DNA of 64,000 bases from positions 62,001 through 126,000 of the forward strand of contig NZ_JAASTZ010000004.1 of the NCBI RefSeq assembly GCF_014322765.1, read 5' to 3'. The notes beneath the pieces are model-generated. The model had not been told where the DNA came from. It worked only from the letters and a program-made list of their open reading frames with translations, and ran no database searches. This document shows, one piece after another, positions 1-10,776 of this stretch. The stretch's first letter is position 1, and each line of letters begins with the position of its first letter. The position numbers and the translations under genes are program-made. The DNA comes from Listeria immobilis. Lineage in GTDB: Bacteria; Bacillota; Bacilli; Lactobacillales; Listeriaceae.

Positions 1-758
<758 letters not shown>

Positions 759-856
759 TCATCACATGTGTTTATTCTACATGAAAATCCGCTAAATGAA
801 AAGCACGAATAGAACACTTTTTTCGCCAGCAATAGCACTATTTCAGCTTTTTTTAT

Positions 857-920
857 ATCGGTCTATTCCAATTAACTGTTCAAACGGCATTATATCAACA
901 AAAAGATATAATCGGTCTAT
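857..920. promoter_or_regulatory. two direct copies of ATCGGTCTAT upstream of pfkA
   Basis: The 10-mer ATCGGTCTAT occurs at 857-866 and again at 911-920, with similar AT-rich flanks. The starts are 54 bp apart, about five helical turns. The pair lies between the accA terminator and the pfkA start, where the pfkA promoter should be. A regulator site is an inference; no known box is recognised. Confidence 0.35.
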
Positions 921-966
921 ACTTGTTAAGTGTTTAACTTTCTTTATCTATTTTGGTACATACCAA

Positions 967-1000
967 AAAGATGATTTCCAAAAAACAGGAAATCATCTTT
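967..1000 (-). terminator. terminator after accA
   Basis: A 13-bp perfect stem (AAAGATGATTTCC and its complement) with a T-rich loop lies just past the accA stop codon. It should end the accD-accA transcript before pfkA, although the T tract after the stem is short. Confidence 0.75.
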
Positions 1001-1009
1001 CATTATCGC

Positions 1010-1966
1010 TTATAAAGTTTCATATGCACCAATTTTCTTGAATTTTTCATAACGTTGCTCTTTTAATTGTTCTTCAGAAAATGCCATTAAAGCATGTAGC
1101 GACTTGGTAATTGTTTTATTTATTTCTTCTGCTTGAGCAGCTAAGTCGCGATGTGCTCCTCCTTTTACTTCTGGAATAATTCCATCCGTAATATTAAGTT
1201 CATACAAATCGCCTGCAGTGATACGCATTGATTCCGCTGCTTTTTTTGCTTGCCCAGCATCTTTCCATAAAATGGCTGCCGCTCCTTCTGGTGAAATAAC
1301 CGAGAAAACCGCATTTTCAAGCATGAATATCTGATTTCCAACACCTAAAGCAAGCGCTCCTCCACTACCACCTTCACCAATAACAATAGAAATGATAGGT
1401 ACTTTCATATCGCTCATTTCATAAAGATTCCGAGCAATTGCCTCACTTTGTCCGCGTTCTTCGGCAGCACGACCAGGATATGCTCCTTTTGTATCAATGA
1501 AACAAATAATTGGTCTACCAAATTTATCTGCTTGTTTCATTAACCGAAGCGCTTTTCGGAAACCTTCTGGATGTGGCATTCCAAAATTACGATGCAAATT
1601 ATCCTTTGTATCCTTACCTCGTTGATGTCCAACAATAGTCACAGGAATACCTTTAAACGTAGCAATCCCGCCAACAATAGCTGCATCATCGCCAAAAGAA
1701 CGATCGCCATGAAGCTCCATAAAATCTTCAAATAAAAGTGGAATATAGTCAAGTGTTGTAGGTCGTTCTGGATGACGAGCGACTTGAAATTTATCCCAAG
1801 CAGTCATATTACTATAGATACTTTCTTCCAATTTAGCTAGACGCTTTTCTAACTTTTCGATTTCACTAGATAAGTCTACATCTGATGTTTCGTTATATTC
1901 TTTTAAGTCAGCAATTTTACTTTTTAGTTCTAATATAGGCTTTTCAAATTCCATTTCATTCGCCAT
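1010..1966 (-). CDS. accA: acetyl-CoA carboxylase carboxyltransferase subunit alpha
   Basis: Alpha half of the carboxyltransferase that moves CO2 from biotin to acetyl-CoA, giving malonyl-CoA for fatty-acid synthesis. It works as an A2D2 complex with the neighbouring accD product. The 318-aa product starts [10 protein letters not shown] and shows crotonase-like [10 protein letters not shown] and [10 protein letters not shown] motifs. A GTG nine bases further upstream is open but lies inside the AGGAGGTGAA ribosome site, so the ATG at 1966 is chosen. The start overlaps the accD stop by 11 bases, suggesting coupled translation and equal subunit supply. Confidence 0.97.
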   Translation of the reverse strand: MANEMEFEKPILELKSKIADLKEYNETSDVDLSSEIEKLEKRLAKLEESIYSNMTAWDKFQVARHPERPTTLDYIPLLFEDFMELHGDRSFGDDAAIVGGIATFKGIPVTIVGHQRGKDTKDNLHRNFGMPHPEGFRKALRLMKQADKFGRPIICFIDTKGAYPGRAAEERGQSEAIARNLYEMSDMKVPIISIVIGEGGSGGALALGVGNQIFMLENAVFSVISPEGAAAILWKDAGQAKKAAESMRITAGDLYELNITDGIIPEVKGGAHRDLAAQAEEINKTITKSLHALMAFSEEQLKEQRYEKFKKIGAYETL

Positions 1967-2840
1967 CAGATTCACCTCCTGATTCAGGTGTTTTTACATG
2001 GATTTTTAAAATAAAACTTAATTTATTTTGCAAATCAAGCCGTGAAATGCAATCGTCCAGTTGTCCATGCTTAAGTAAAAATTCTGCTGTTTGGAAGTCT
2101 TCTGGCAGCTCTTCTCGGACAGTTTGTTCAATCACTCGACGCCCAGCAAAGCCAATAAGTGCTCCTGGCTCAGCAAAATTATAATCGCCTAAAGAAGCAA
2201 AACTTGCAGAAACTCCACCTGTTGTCGGGTGTGTCATCACAGTGATTGCTAAACCGCCATGATTGCTAAACCGCTTGAATGCAGCGGATGTTTTCGCCAT
2301 TTGCATAAGGGAAATCATTCCTTCTTGCATACGAGCGCCACCTGAAGCAGTAAATATCACAAAAGGTTTCTTTGTTTTATCTGCCTCTTCTACTGCACGA
2401 AGAATTTTTTCGCCTACAACAGATCCCATACTTGCCATTCTAAAACGAGAATCCATTACTGCGATAACTAAAGGATTTCCATCTATCGTTGCATGACCAG
2501 TAACAATAGCTTCGTTCAATCCAGTTTTTTGTTTATCTTTTTCGATTCTATCCATATAATTTTCAAAACCAAGTGGGTTTGCTGTAGTTAAGCTAGCATC
2601 AAGTTCTTCAAAAGAATCCGGATCAACAAGCATATCAATTCTTACTTTTGCTCCAATTGGATGATGAAATCCGCAATAACTGCATACCATCAAGTTTTTT
2701 TGCAATTCTTTAGTATACATTATTTTTTTACACTCTGGACATTTTGTCATAATACCTTCTGGAACATCTGCTTTCGTCCCATCAGAAGGAATTGTGGCAT
2801 ATTTTCTCTTTTTTGGTTTTGTAAACAAGTCTCCTAACAA
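1956..2840 (-). CDS. accD: acetyl-CoA carboxylase carboxyltransferase subunit beta
   Basis: Beta half of the carboxyltransferase. A four-cysteine zinc ribbon sits at Cys34, Cys37, Cys53 and Cys56 (CPEC and CSYC), followed by the carboxyltransferase fold with [11 protein letters not shown] and [11 protein letters not shown]. The reading frame is open 48 codons further upstream, but that part has no family similarity. The TTG at 2840 follows a GGGGAGGG ribosome site and gives the usual length of about 294 aa ([13 protein letters not shown]). It is the first gene of a two-gene operon with accA. Confidence 0.96.
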   Translation of the reverse strand: MLGDLFTKPKKRKYATIPSDGTKADVPEGIMTKCPECKKIMYTKELQKNLMVCSYCGFHHPIGAKVRIDMLVDPDSFEELDASLTTANPLGFENYMDRIEKDKQKTGLNEAIVTGHATIDGNPLVIAVMDSRFRMASMGSVVGEKILRAVEEADKTKKPFVIFTASGGARMQEGMISLMQMAKTSAAFKRFSNHGGLAITVMTHPTTGGVSASFASLGDYNFAEPGALIGFAGRRVIEQTVREELPEDFQTAEFLLKHGQLDDCISRLDLQNKLSFILKIHVKTPESGGESDGE

Positions 2841-2964
2841 GGATAACCCTCCCCATTTACGCTTTCTATTGTGGTAATAACGGTTTTTAAATACTATAAA
2901 ATGAAAAATTATAAAGACATGAAACATATTTTTAACCGCATTTTCCCATAAGAAGACAAAATGC

Positions 2965-2995
2965 CAGTCCGTCCGAATAATCATTGGACAGACTG
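2965..2995 (-). terminator. hairpin downstream of dnaE
   Basis: A ten-bp stem with one mismatch (CAGTCTGTCC pairing with GGACGGACTG on the minus strand) lies between the dnaE stop and accD. The T tract after it is poor, so it may be a weak terminator or a processing hairpin. Confidence 0.45.
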
Positions 2996-3056
2996 CGCAA
3001 TATCGTTTCCCACGTTAAACTATAACATACTTTTGCTAAATATAGAAAGTTTAAGA

Positions 3057-6000
3057 TTACTTAAAAACAACATTCTCTTTACCAAGAAGTGTTACTAAGG
3101 CCTCGTGTAATCTCTCTGAAGGCTCTACTTGAATATTTTTTAACTCTGTTGTTTGCTTAGTTAATGCTTGATGGATAATAACCTTAGAGCTCCCTTTAAA
3201 TTTTAATAAAATGGGTCTTATGCGTTCCATTTGAGACGGCTCAGTTAGTTGAATAAATAGTCTCATTGGAGCTTTCACTTCTTTTAAATCTTCTGCTTGA
3301 TTTACAATTAACTGAAGTTCGCCATTTCGCTTATCTGCTTTCACTTGTAAAAACAGAATCTCTCCTTTTTGAGCGAAAGAAGCATATTTACGATAACTTT
3401 CAGGGAACATCACTGCACTTAATTCTTTCGTGTCATCACTAACAGTCAAAAAGCACATTGTCTCCCCTTTTTTCGTTCTAATGGATTTAACTTCATGAAC
3501 ATAAACTGCAACTTGATAATTTTTCCCAGAACTAATTTCCGCAAGTCTAGTAATTTCGATATTTTGTAGTTTAATTTGATAGTAAGCTACTGGATGCGCA
3601 GAGACATATTGGCCAGTATAGAGCTTTTCTTTTTCTAATTTTTCATCAATGGAAATAGGTGCTGTTTTTCGGTAACGCGGCTTCATTTTCTTTAAAAAAT
3701 CATCATCTTCTGCAAAAAGGTTCATCCCTTTAGAATCTTCACCAAGTAAAGAAATATACTGCAATACGGCATCAATCGTCGCGAGTATCGTTGCTCTATC
3801 TTCACCAAATTCATCAAAACAACCTGATAATACTAAAGCTTCTAAGACAGTTTCTGATAACATTTTATGTGGCATACGTTCACAAAAATCAAAGAAATCT
3901 TGGAAAGGTGCTTTTTTTCGTTCGTTAATAATTTCGAGAACAAACTTGGTTGGCACTTTTCGAATGACTCGAAAACTATAACGAATGGCCGTTTCGCCTT
4001 CCATTTGAAAATAATAATGACTATGATTAATACTAGGCGCTAACATTTGGATACCATAGTTTTTTGCTTCAGTAATATATTGCGCAATCTTATCATCATT
4101 TCCAGAAACAGAGCTAAGCAAAGAAGACATAAATGCCGCTGGATAATTCGCCTTTAGGTAGGCTAATTGAAAAGCAATTTTAGAATATGCCGCTGCATGA
4201 CTACGGTTAAATCCATAATTCGCAAACTGTACAATCATGTCATACACTTGATTGGCGCTACTATCAGAATAGCCCTTACTTCTCGCCCCATCTACAAAAT
4301 GTATCCGTTCTTCATTTAGCACATCTGCTTTTTTCTTACTTACTGCACGACGTAATAAATCCGCTTCGCCAAGTGAAAAACCTGCCATTAAGTTAGCGAC
4401 TTGGATAATTTGTTCTTGATAAACAATCACCCCATAAGTCACTTCTAAAATTGGTGCTAAATCTGGATGTGGATATTGAATCGCTTCTTTTCCATGTTTT
4501 CTGGCAATAAATGTATCAATTTGTTCCATTGGACCTGGGCGATAAAGGGCGTCTACTGCGACGATATCTTCAAAAGAAGTTGGTTTTAACTTCCTGAGCA
4601 CCCGACGAATTCCGTCCGATTCAAATTGAAAAACACCGGTTGTATCCCCTGTTTGGAATAACTTCAATGTTTTTTCGTCATCTAGTGAAATATCAGCCAA
4701 AGTTAATGGTTTTTCACGAGTGTAATTAACTGATTTTAGCACACGATCAAGTAAACTTAGATTTCTAAGGCCAAGAAAATCCATTTTAAGTAAACCGATT
4801 TTTTCTAGTTCTCCCATGGCAAACTGTGTTAAACGTGCATCACCACTGCCTAATTGTAGAGCAACTTGTTCAACAAGCGGTTTATCACTTATTACAATTC
4901 CAGCAGCATGCGTTGAAATATGTCGTGGGAGGCCCTCTAGCTGACATGCAACTTCCCAAATCATTTCATTTACTTTGGAGCTTTTTATATGATTTTCTAG
5001 TCGTGGATTTTCTTGAATCGCCTTCTGTAAAGTAATACCTAACTGGCTTGGAATTAATTTAGACCACTCAGATAAAAGAACCGAATTTAAACCAAAACTT
5101 CTTGCAGTATCACGGATAGCTGCTTTTGCTGCAAGTGTACCAAATGTACCAATTTGTGCCACATGTGCTTCACCGTATTTTGATACAACATAAGAAATTA
5201 CTTCATCACGACGATTATCCGGAAAATCCAAGTCAATATCGGGCATGGTAATTCGTTCTGGATTTAAAAAACGTTCAAATAACAAATGGTATTTAATTGG
5301 GTCCACATCTGTAATTCTTAATGCAAAAGAAACTAACGAACCTGCTGCGGAACCACGACCAGGACCCGTTAAAATTCCTGCTTCTCTAGAATAGCGAATA
5401 ACATCCCATACAATAAGAAAATAATCCGCAAATCCCATTTCGGTAATTACTTTTAACTCATAATCTAAACGTTCTTGATATTCAGCCCCCATTAGTCCGC
5501 GTTCTTTTAATCCGGCATATGCTGTTTGTTGTAAAACATCAGAGGCCTTTTGATTATCAGCTATTGGAAACCTTGGCAGTAGATGTTGATCTAATGCTAT
5601 TTCAACTTGACATCGATCTGCTAATTTACCAGTCTCCTCGCATGCCTTTTTTTCAAAATCAGTTTGCCAAACTCGCTCCATCTCATCCTGCGAAGTAAAA
5701 TAATTAGAGCCCGCAAGTGGAAGTGTCGTCCAGTCCACCGTCCGATTATCACGAATGGCTGTTAATACTTCTCTTGCCTGTGCATCTTTTGGTTCAATAT
5801 ATTGCACATCTTTAGTCGCTACTGCGCGTACTTTTTCTTCTGCGCAAAATGTTTCAATTTTTGCGAAAAGACGTGGGTTTTCTTTTTGCACTGATAGATA
5901 AACAGAATCTTTACCAAAAATAGTCACTAAGTTTTCGTAAGCTTCTAATGATCCATCCTGATTATCTTCCATAAGAAGCCGCTCTACTTCTCCTTTTGCT

Positions 6001-6383
6001 CCTGGTGAAATTGCAATAAGGTCAGTACTATAAGCACGTAGCCAGCTTTGCGGAAGCTCTAATCCTTCTTCGCGTGTTTGAATGGCACTAGCGATTTTCA
6101 GTAACTCATGATATCCAGCAGTTGTTTTTGCAATTAATATTAACTCGTAGGAATTAATTGGATTTACATAACCTTGTATCGTTACCGTCATCCCAATAAT
6201 TGGTTTTATATCCGCCGCTAAACATTTTTGGTAAAATTCAATTGCTCCATAAAGCACGTTTTTATCCGTAATTGCTAAGGCTGGATAATGGTATTCTTTT
6301 GCTTTAGCGACAAGCGAATCAACTGATGCAGTACTTGAAAGTAAATCATATGCGCTTGCAACTTGTAAATGAACAAATCCCAC
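3057..6383 (-). CDS. dnaE: DNA polymerase III subunit alpha, DnaE type
   Basis: Replicative polymerase of the DnaE class; in Firmicutes it extends lagging-strand primers alongside PolC. The order of domains in about 1108 aa is: N-terminal PHP domain (HLQVASAYDLL onward); polymerase palm with the catalytic aspartates in PDIDLDFPDNRRDE near residue 380; fingers and a beta-clamp/HhH region; and an OB-fold near residues 940-1030. The open frame begins six codons earlier at an ATG, but the GTG at 6383 is better spaced from AAAGGAGAGAGG and gives the usual MGFVHL start. No PolC-type exonuclease domain is inserted, which separates it from PolC. Confidence 0.96.
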   Translation of the reverse strand: MGFVHLQVASAYDLLSSTASVDSLVAKAKEYHYPALAITDKNVLYGAIEFYQKCLAADIKPIIGMTVTIQGYVNPINSYELILIAKTTAGYHELLKIASAIQTREEGLELPQSWLRAYSTDLIAISPGAKGEVERLLMEDNQDGSLEAYENLVTIFGKDSVYLSVQKENPRLFAKIETFCAEEKVRAVATKDVQYIEPKDAQAREVLTAIRDNRTVDWTTLPLAGSNYFTSQDEMERVWQTDFEKKACEETGKLADRCQVEIALDQHLLPRFPIADNQKASDVLQQTAYAGLKERGLMGAEYQERLDYELKVITEMGFADYFLIVWDVIRYSREAGILTGPGRGSAAGSLVSFALRITDVDPIKYHLLFERFLNPERITMPDIDLDFPDNRRDEVISYVVSKYGEAHVAQIGTFGTLAAKAAIRDTARSFGLNSVLLSEWSKLIPSQLGITLQKAIQENPRLENHIKSSKVNEMIWEVACQLEGLPRHISTHAAGIVISDKPLVEQVALQLGSGDARLTQFAMGELEKIGLLKMDFLGLRNLSLLDRVLKSVNYTREKPLTLADISLDDEKTLKLFQTGDTTGVFQFESDGIRRVLRKLKPTSFEDIVAVDALYRPGPMEQIDTFIARKHGKEAIQYPHPDLAPILEVTYGVIVYQEQIIQVANLMAGFSLGEADLLRRAVSKKKADVLNEERIHFVDGARSKGYSDSSANQVYDMIVQFANYGFNRSHAAAYSKIAFQLAYLKANYPAAFMSSLLSSVSGNDDKIAQYITEAKNYGIQMLAPSINHSHYYFQMEGETAIRYSFRVIRKVPTKFVLEIINERKKAPFQDFFDFCERMPHKMLSETVLEALVLSGCFDEFGEDRATILATIDAVLQYISLLGEDSKGMNLFAEDDDFLKKMKPRYRKTAPISIDEKLEKEKLYTGQYVSAHPVAYYQIKLQNIEITRLAEISSGKNYQVAVYVHEVKSIRTKKGETMCFLTVSDDTKELSAVMFPESYRKYASFAQKGEILFLQVKADKRNGELQLIVNQAEDLKEVKAPMRLFIQLTEPSQMERIRPILLKFKGSSKVIIHQALTKQTTELKNIQVEPSERLHEALVTLLGKENVVFK

Positions 6384-6471
6384 TATCCTCTCTCCTTTCA
6401 AAACTCTCTTTTTCCATTATATCGGTTAAATTCTAAAAAAGAAAGTGTGTTCGTGTTTTTATGTAAAAATA

Positions 6472-6494
6472 AAGCCAGATAGATATCTGACCTT
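6472..6494 (-). terminator. terminator after nrnA
   Basis: An eight-bp core stem (GTCAGATA and TATCTGGC on the minus strand) with a two-base loop, followed by TTTATTTTT, lies just beyond the nrnA stop. It separates nrnA from dnaE. Confidence 0.65.
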
Positions 6495-6503
6495 ATCGTC
6501 CTT

Positions 6504-7439
6504 CTATTTAGTCGCACAAATCAGTTGTAATTTTTCTGTCATTTCTTTAATTTCTTCTTCACTATGCAAGGTCGCGCCAGAAGCAAGCGGATGACCACCG
6601 CCACCATATTCTTTCGCTAGTTCGTTAATGACAGGTCCTTTTGAACGTAATCGTGCTCTAAAAACAGATCCCTCTTGAATATACATAATCCAGGCTTTAA
6701 TACCCGCTACATTCTCAATAGAGGAAACAAGTGCTGAAGCGTCTCTCGGATTAACATCAAATTCAGCTAATAGTGTATCACTTAGATAAACTGTTGCTGC
6801 ACCATTTTCGTCCATCACAAAGTTTTGTAAAATATAACCAGAAAGCTTTATTGTATTTTTGGGCAATTCATATAGTTGCCGGTAAAGCGCTGGACGATCA
6901 AATGGAAAAGTAACAAGACTCGCTGATAATCTTAACGTCTCCTCAGTCGTACTCGGATATAAAAATCTGCCTGTATCCCCAACAATTCCAGCATATAGTA
7001 GTCGAGCTGCTTTTTCATTTAATACGAGTTCTTCGGAAAAAGTTTCCCAAAAATCAACTATCATTTCACTACAAGAAGAAGCATTTGTGTTTACCCAAAG
7101 TATGTCCCCGTAAGCATCATCATTTGGGTGATGATCTATTTTTATTAATTTTTTTCCTAATTGAAAACGTTGATCTGAAACACGTTCTTGATTGGCAGTA
7201 TCACATACAATAACAAGTGCCTCTTTGTAAGTATCATCGGAAATCTCTTCTACTTTGCCAAGAAATTGTAAAGAAGTTTCATCATTTCCTACTGAATAGA
7301 CTTTTTTTTCAGGAAAACTTGCATGAATAATTTCCGCAAGTCCCATTTGCGAACCATAAGCATCTGGATCTGGTCTTACATGCCGATGCAAAATAATCGT
7401 TTCATATTGTTTTACTTCATGTAAAATCTCATTTTTCAT
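6504..7439 (-). CDS. nrnA: DHH/DHHA1 nanoRNase and pAp phosphatase
   Basis: Family members degrade 2-5 nt RNAs and dephosphorylate pAp; some also process the c-di-AMP breakdown product pApA. At 311 aa it has the full DHH set: His20, Asp24 and Asp26 in HVRPDPDAYGSQ, a VCDTANQ metal ligand, the signature IDHHPNDD, and the DHHA1 substrate loop GGGGHPLASGA near the C-terminus. The ATG at 7439 follows GAGGCG. It begins 20 bases after the ytoI stop, so the two are likely co-transcribed, as in Bacillus. Confidence 0.93.
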   Translation of the reverse strand: MKNEILHEVKQYETIILHRHVRPDPDAYGSQMGLAEIIHASFPEKKVYSVGNDETSLQFLGKVEEISDDTYKEALVIVCDTANQERVSDQRFQLGKKLIKIDHHPNDDAYGDILWVNTNASSCSEMIVDFWETFSEELVLNEKAARLLYAGIVGDTGRFLYPSTTEETLRLSASLVTFPFDRPALYRQLYELPKNTIKLSGYILQNFVMDENGAATVYLSDTLLAEFDVNPRDASALVSSIENVAGIKAWIMYIQEGSVFRARLRSKGPVINELAKEYGGGGHPLASGATLHSEEEIKEMTEKLQLICATK

Positions 7440-7459
7440 TTTTTCGCCTCATTTTCTGT

Positions 7460-8773
7460 TTAACGTTCCATCATTTGACAAGCCACAATTGCTTTTCCGG
7501 TTAATATTCCTTCTAAATATAGTTCCACATCTAATTTTCCTGCTTTACGTCCCATTTCCAAAATACGTGGTTTAATCACCATTGTCGCATCCATTTGGAC
7601 AGGTTTTAAGAAATACATGGTCACATTTTCGATTGCCACATTGCGTTTTTTCATTGAAAATAATTTCTGCTGAACAACTTCACATACAATCTGCGTGAAA
7701 ACACCATATGATAATGTACCAAGAGAATTAGTCATTTGCGGACTCACTTTAAATTCATAATCTGCCTCCACATGTGTGTCAGCTTTTTCGGAAAGTTGAT
7801 TCGTAATCGTGTCATCAATGGTCTCACCAACTTGTGGTTGTTTTTGAATCATTTGCATTGATTTTAGAATATCTTGTCTGCTCACAATCCCAATTAATGT
7901 TAAATCATCTTTTACTACTGGGATTACTTCAATACTTTCCCAAATCATCATGTGCGCAACGGAAGCAACACTCATTTTTGGTCCTACTGTTAGAGGATTT
8001 TTCGTCATTACTCGTTCTATTGAAATACTTGGATTTTTATCTAAAATATCTTTGCTTGTAACCATTCCGGTCAGCCTCATAGCTCGGTTTACAACTGGAA
8101 AACGGCTATGTCCGGTAGTATCTTCCATTTTATGCCAGTCTTCTACTTTATCTGCTGTGGATAAAAATGCAGTTGTTTCTAGTGGTGTTAAAATATCCTC
8201 CACAAAAACAACTTCCTTTTTGATTAACTGGTCATAAATTGCTCGATTAATCATGGTTGCGACAGTGAATGTATCATAAGAAGTAGACAAAATCGGTAGT
8301 TCTTTTTCATCTGCTAGTCGTTTTACTTCATCATCCGTGTCAAATCCACCTGTAATCAGTACTGCTGCCCCGCGTTTTAGAGCAAGTTCATGGGCGCTCA
8401 CTCGATTTCCAACAATTAGTAAATTGCCAGCATCTGTGTAACGCTCCATTGCTTCTACAGTCATCGCGCCAATAACAAACTTGTTTAGTGATTTATAAAG
8501 TCCAGCACGTCCGCCAAGAACTTGTCCATCAATCATATTGACAATTTCTGCAAAAGTTAATTTTTCAATGCTGTCTTTTTGTTTTCGTTCTATTCGAAGG
8601 GTCCCCACTCGCTTAATAGTAGAAACAAAGCCGATTATTTCCGCGTCTTTGATTGCTCGATAAGCAGTTCCTTCACTAACAGATAAGTTTTTAGCAATTT
8701 TTCTTACAGATATTTTTTCTCCAACTGCAAGGTTTTCAATATATTTCAAAATCTGTTCATGTTTTGTGGCCAC
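7460..8773 (-). CDS. ytoI: YtoI-type CBS/DRTGG/hotdog regulator
   Basis: A four-part protein of 437 aa: an N-terminal winged helix (VSEGTAYRAIKDAEIIGF, about residues 29-46), a DRTGG domain (about 70-190), two CBS repeats that usually bind adenine nucleotides (about 195-310), and a C-terminal hotdog fold of thioesterase type. The combination is that of B. subtilis YtoI, whose ligand and targets I do not know. Start is a GTG at 8773 preceded by GGGTG. Its fixed place beside nrnA makes a link to nucleotide turnover plausible, but that is inference. Confidence 0.85.
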   Translation of the reverse strand: MATKHEQILKYIENLAVGEKISVRKIAKNLSVSEGTAYRAIKDAEIIGFVSTIKRVGTLRIERKQKDSIEKLTFAEIVNMIDGQVLGGRAGLYKSLNKFVIGAMTVEAMERYTDAGNLLIVGNRVSAHELALKRGAAVLITGGFDTDDEVKRLADEKELPILSTSYDTFTVATMINRAIYDQLIKKEVVFVEDILTPLETTAFLSTADKVEDWHKMEDTTGHSRFPVVNRAMRLTGMVTSKDILDKNPSISIERVMTKNPLTVGPKMSVASVAHMMIWESIEVIPVVKDDLTLIGIVSRQDILKSMQMIQKQPQVGETIDDTITNQLSEKADTHVEADYEFKVSPQMTNSLGTLSYGVFTQIVCEVVQQKLFSMKKRNVAIENVTMYFLKPVQMDATMVIKPRILEMGRKAGKLDVELYLEGILTGKAIVACQMMER

Positions 8774-8797
8774 GACTCATTTCACCCATTTCTTTTG

Positions 8798-9484
8798 TTA
8801 GATTTCGATTTCTTCGCCAATTTCTAGTACTTTTCCAGTAATTTCTTTATCTAGCGATGCAACAAATTTATATGGATCTTGTTCAATTAGTGGAAATGTA
8901 TTGTAGTGCATGGGAATAACCATTTTTGTTTGTAAGAATCGAGCCGCAATCGCAGCATCTTCAGGTCCCATTGTAAAATTATCACCAATTGGTAAAAAAG
9001 CTAGATCTAGCGGATTTAATTCCCCGATTAATTTCATATCAGAAAATAGACCTGTATCTCCTGCAAAATAAATATTCTTTCCCTCAATTGTAAATACGAT
9101 ACCAGTTGGAAAACCTACATTAATAATACGGCCGTCACGAACGGTTTGCGAGCCATGAAAAGCTTGTGTTAACTTCACTTGGCCAAAATCAAATTGTCTT
9201 TTTCCACCAATATGCATTGGAGAAATTTTTTCAAGTCCATCTTCCACTGCTAAAAATGCAGCCAAATCTGCGTTACAAATAACTTCTGATCCAGCGTTTT
9301 TCGCAATTTGAACTGTATCACCAACATGGTCATCATGTCCGTGTGACAGCACAATATAGTCTGGCATCTGCTCTTCTGCTTTTAAATCGCATTTTTCATT
9401 TCCAGAAATAAATGGATCGACTAAAATAGTTGTATTTCCAGTAATAATTTTAATACAAGACTGCCCGTGAAATGAAATCTTCAT
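8798..9484 (-). CDS. ytkL: UPF0173 metal-dependent hydrolase (YtkL-like)
   Basis: Small metallo-beta-lactamase-fold hydrolase, 228 aa. The metal-binding HGHDDHVGD motif is at residues 49-57; further ligands are seen in FAGDTG and PMHYNTFP. It starts at an ATG after GGAAAGGATG. Substrate unknown; the family is conserved beside ytoI in Bacillus and Listeria. It is transcribed divergently from the M24 peptidase. Confidence 0.88.
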   Translation of the reverse strand: MKISFHGQSCIKIITGNTTILVDPFISGNEKCDLKAEEQMPDYIVLSHGHDDHVGDTVQIAKNAGSEVICNADLAAFLAVEDGLEKISPMHIGGKRQFDFGQVKLTQAFHGSQTVRDGRIINVGFPTGIVFTIEGKNIYFAGDTGLFSDMKLIGELNPLDLAFLPIGDNFTMGPEDAAIAARFLQTKMVIPMHYNTFPLIEQDPYKFVASLDKEITGKVLEIGEEIEI

Positions 9485-9554
9485 GAAAAAAACATCCTTT
9501 CCAATTAATATTAAGTGCGTATTGTTGTACCACTCTTATTATAAACTAATATAT

Positions 9555-9579
9555 AACACCTCGTAAACTAGGAGGTGTT
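9555..9579. promoter_or_regulatory. 8-bp inverted repeat between divergent genes
   Basis: AACACCTC and GAGGTGTT flank a nine-base spacer in the 163-bp gap between ytkL and the M24 peptidase gene. Neither direction has a coding gene ending here, so an operator or a leader hairpin is more likely than a terminator. Inference only. Confidence 0.4.
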
Positions 9580-9647
9580 TATTAGCAAAATATTTCCTTT
9601 GCATGTTATTATTATATAGAAATCAATTGGAAAGAAGGTACACAAAA

Positions 9648-10745
9648 ATGGAAAAAAATATCGATGTCCTACAAAATTGGTTAAAAGAGCAAGGTGCCGA
9701 AGTAGCATTTTTAACAGATCCTGAAAATATTGCTTACTTTTCTGGTTATCACAGTGAACCACATGAAAGAGTACTAGGACTAGCTGTATTTTCAGAAAGC
9801 GAACCATTTCTTTTCACTCCTGCTTTAGAAGTAGAAGATGTACGTGGAGGCGACTGGACTCATCCAGCATATGGTTATACTGATACAGAAAACCCGTTCG
9901 AAATCATCGCTAGTGAAATTAAAAAGCGAGTAGCAACTCCAAGTAAATTTGCAATAGAAAAAAACCATCTGAATGTTGATCGTTTTGAGCAATTAGCTGG
10001 TCTTTTCTCTACTAGTTCTTTTATTCCGATTGAACATAAAATAGCACAAATCCGCTTAATAAAAACAGAAACAGAATTACAAATATTAAAAGAAGCAGCT
10101 TTACTTGCTGACTTCGCTGTTCAAGTGGGCGTAGATGAAATTGCAGAAGGAAAAACAGAGGCAGAAATTGTTGCCAAGATTGAATACGAAATGAAGAAAA
10201 AAGGCGTAACAGCAATGTCTTTTGATACAATGGTTTTAACTGGTAAAAACGGTGCCCTTCCGCATGGTACACCAGGAGAAACAAAAATTAAAAAAGGAGA
10301 TCTAGTCCTATTTGATTTAGGCGTAGTTCATAAAGGATATTGTTCAGATATTACTCGGACAGTTGCTTTTGGTGAAATTTCTGAAGAACAGCAAAAGATT
10401 TATAATACTGTTCTAGAGGCGCAAACAGCAGCAGTTGCTAAAGTAAAGGCAGGGATAAAAGCGAGTGAAATTGATTTAACTGCAAGAAACATTATCCGAG
10501 AAGCTGGTTATGGAGATTATTTCCCGCATCGTCTCGGTCATGGTCTCGGAGCAAGTGTCCATGAGTTCCCTTCTATTACAGAAACGAATGACATGCCGCT
10601 TCAAGAAAATATGGTGTTTACAATTGAACCAGGAATTTATGTACCAGGAGTTGCCGGTGTTCGTATTGAAGATGATTTAGTCGTAACAAAAGACGGCGTG
10701 AAAGTTCTAACGGAATTCCCAAAAACATTACAAATCATCCAATAA
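9648..10745 (+). CDS. M24 family Xaa-Pro peptidase
   Basis: Cytoplasmic metallopeptidase that releases residues next to proline. It has 365 aa and the pita-bread fold: an N-terminal creatinase-like domain (1-130) and a catalytic domain with all metal ligands, Asp in FDLGVVHKGYCSD, His in HRLGHGLGA, Glu in TIEPGIY and Glu in VRIEDDLVV. The frame is open 15 codons upstream, but GGAAAGAAGG just before the ATG at 9648 decides the start. Dipeptidase (PepQ) or aminopeptidase specificity cannot be told from sequence. Confidence 0.93.
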   Translation: MEKNIDVLQNWLKEQGAEVAFLTDPENIAYFSGYHSEPHERVLGLAVFSESEPFLFTPALEVEDVRGGDWTHPAYGYTDTENPFEIIASEIKKRVATPSKFAIEKNHLNVDRFEQLAGLFSTSSFIPIEHKIAQIRLIKTETELQILKEAALLADFAVQVGVDEIAEGKTEAEIVAKIEYEMKKKGVTAMSFDTMVLTGKNGALPHGTPGETKIKKGDLVLFDLGVVHKGYCSDITRTVAFGEISEEQQKIYNTVLEAQTAAVAKVKAGIKASEIDLTARNIIREAGYGDYFPHRLGHGLGASVHEFPSITETNDMPLQENMVFTIEPGIYVPGVAGVRIEDDLVVTKDGVKVLTEFPKTLQIIQ

Positions 10746-10776
10746 GATAAGCAATTAAAATCAATTAGTATAAAAT

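Noticed and set aside
796-1041. 81-codon plus-strand frame
   Set aside because: It crosses the accA terminator and end and the pfkA promoter region, has no ribosome site and no recognisable protein character.
1967-1975. GTG start for accA at 1975
   Set aside because: It lies inside the AGGAGGTGAA ribosome site; the ATG at 1966 is properly spaced.
2841-2984. 48-codon N-terminal extension of accD
   Set aside because: Unlike any AccD N-terminus; the TTG at 2840 has GGGGAGGG upstream and gives the family length.
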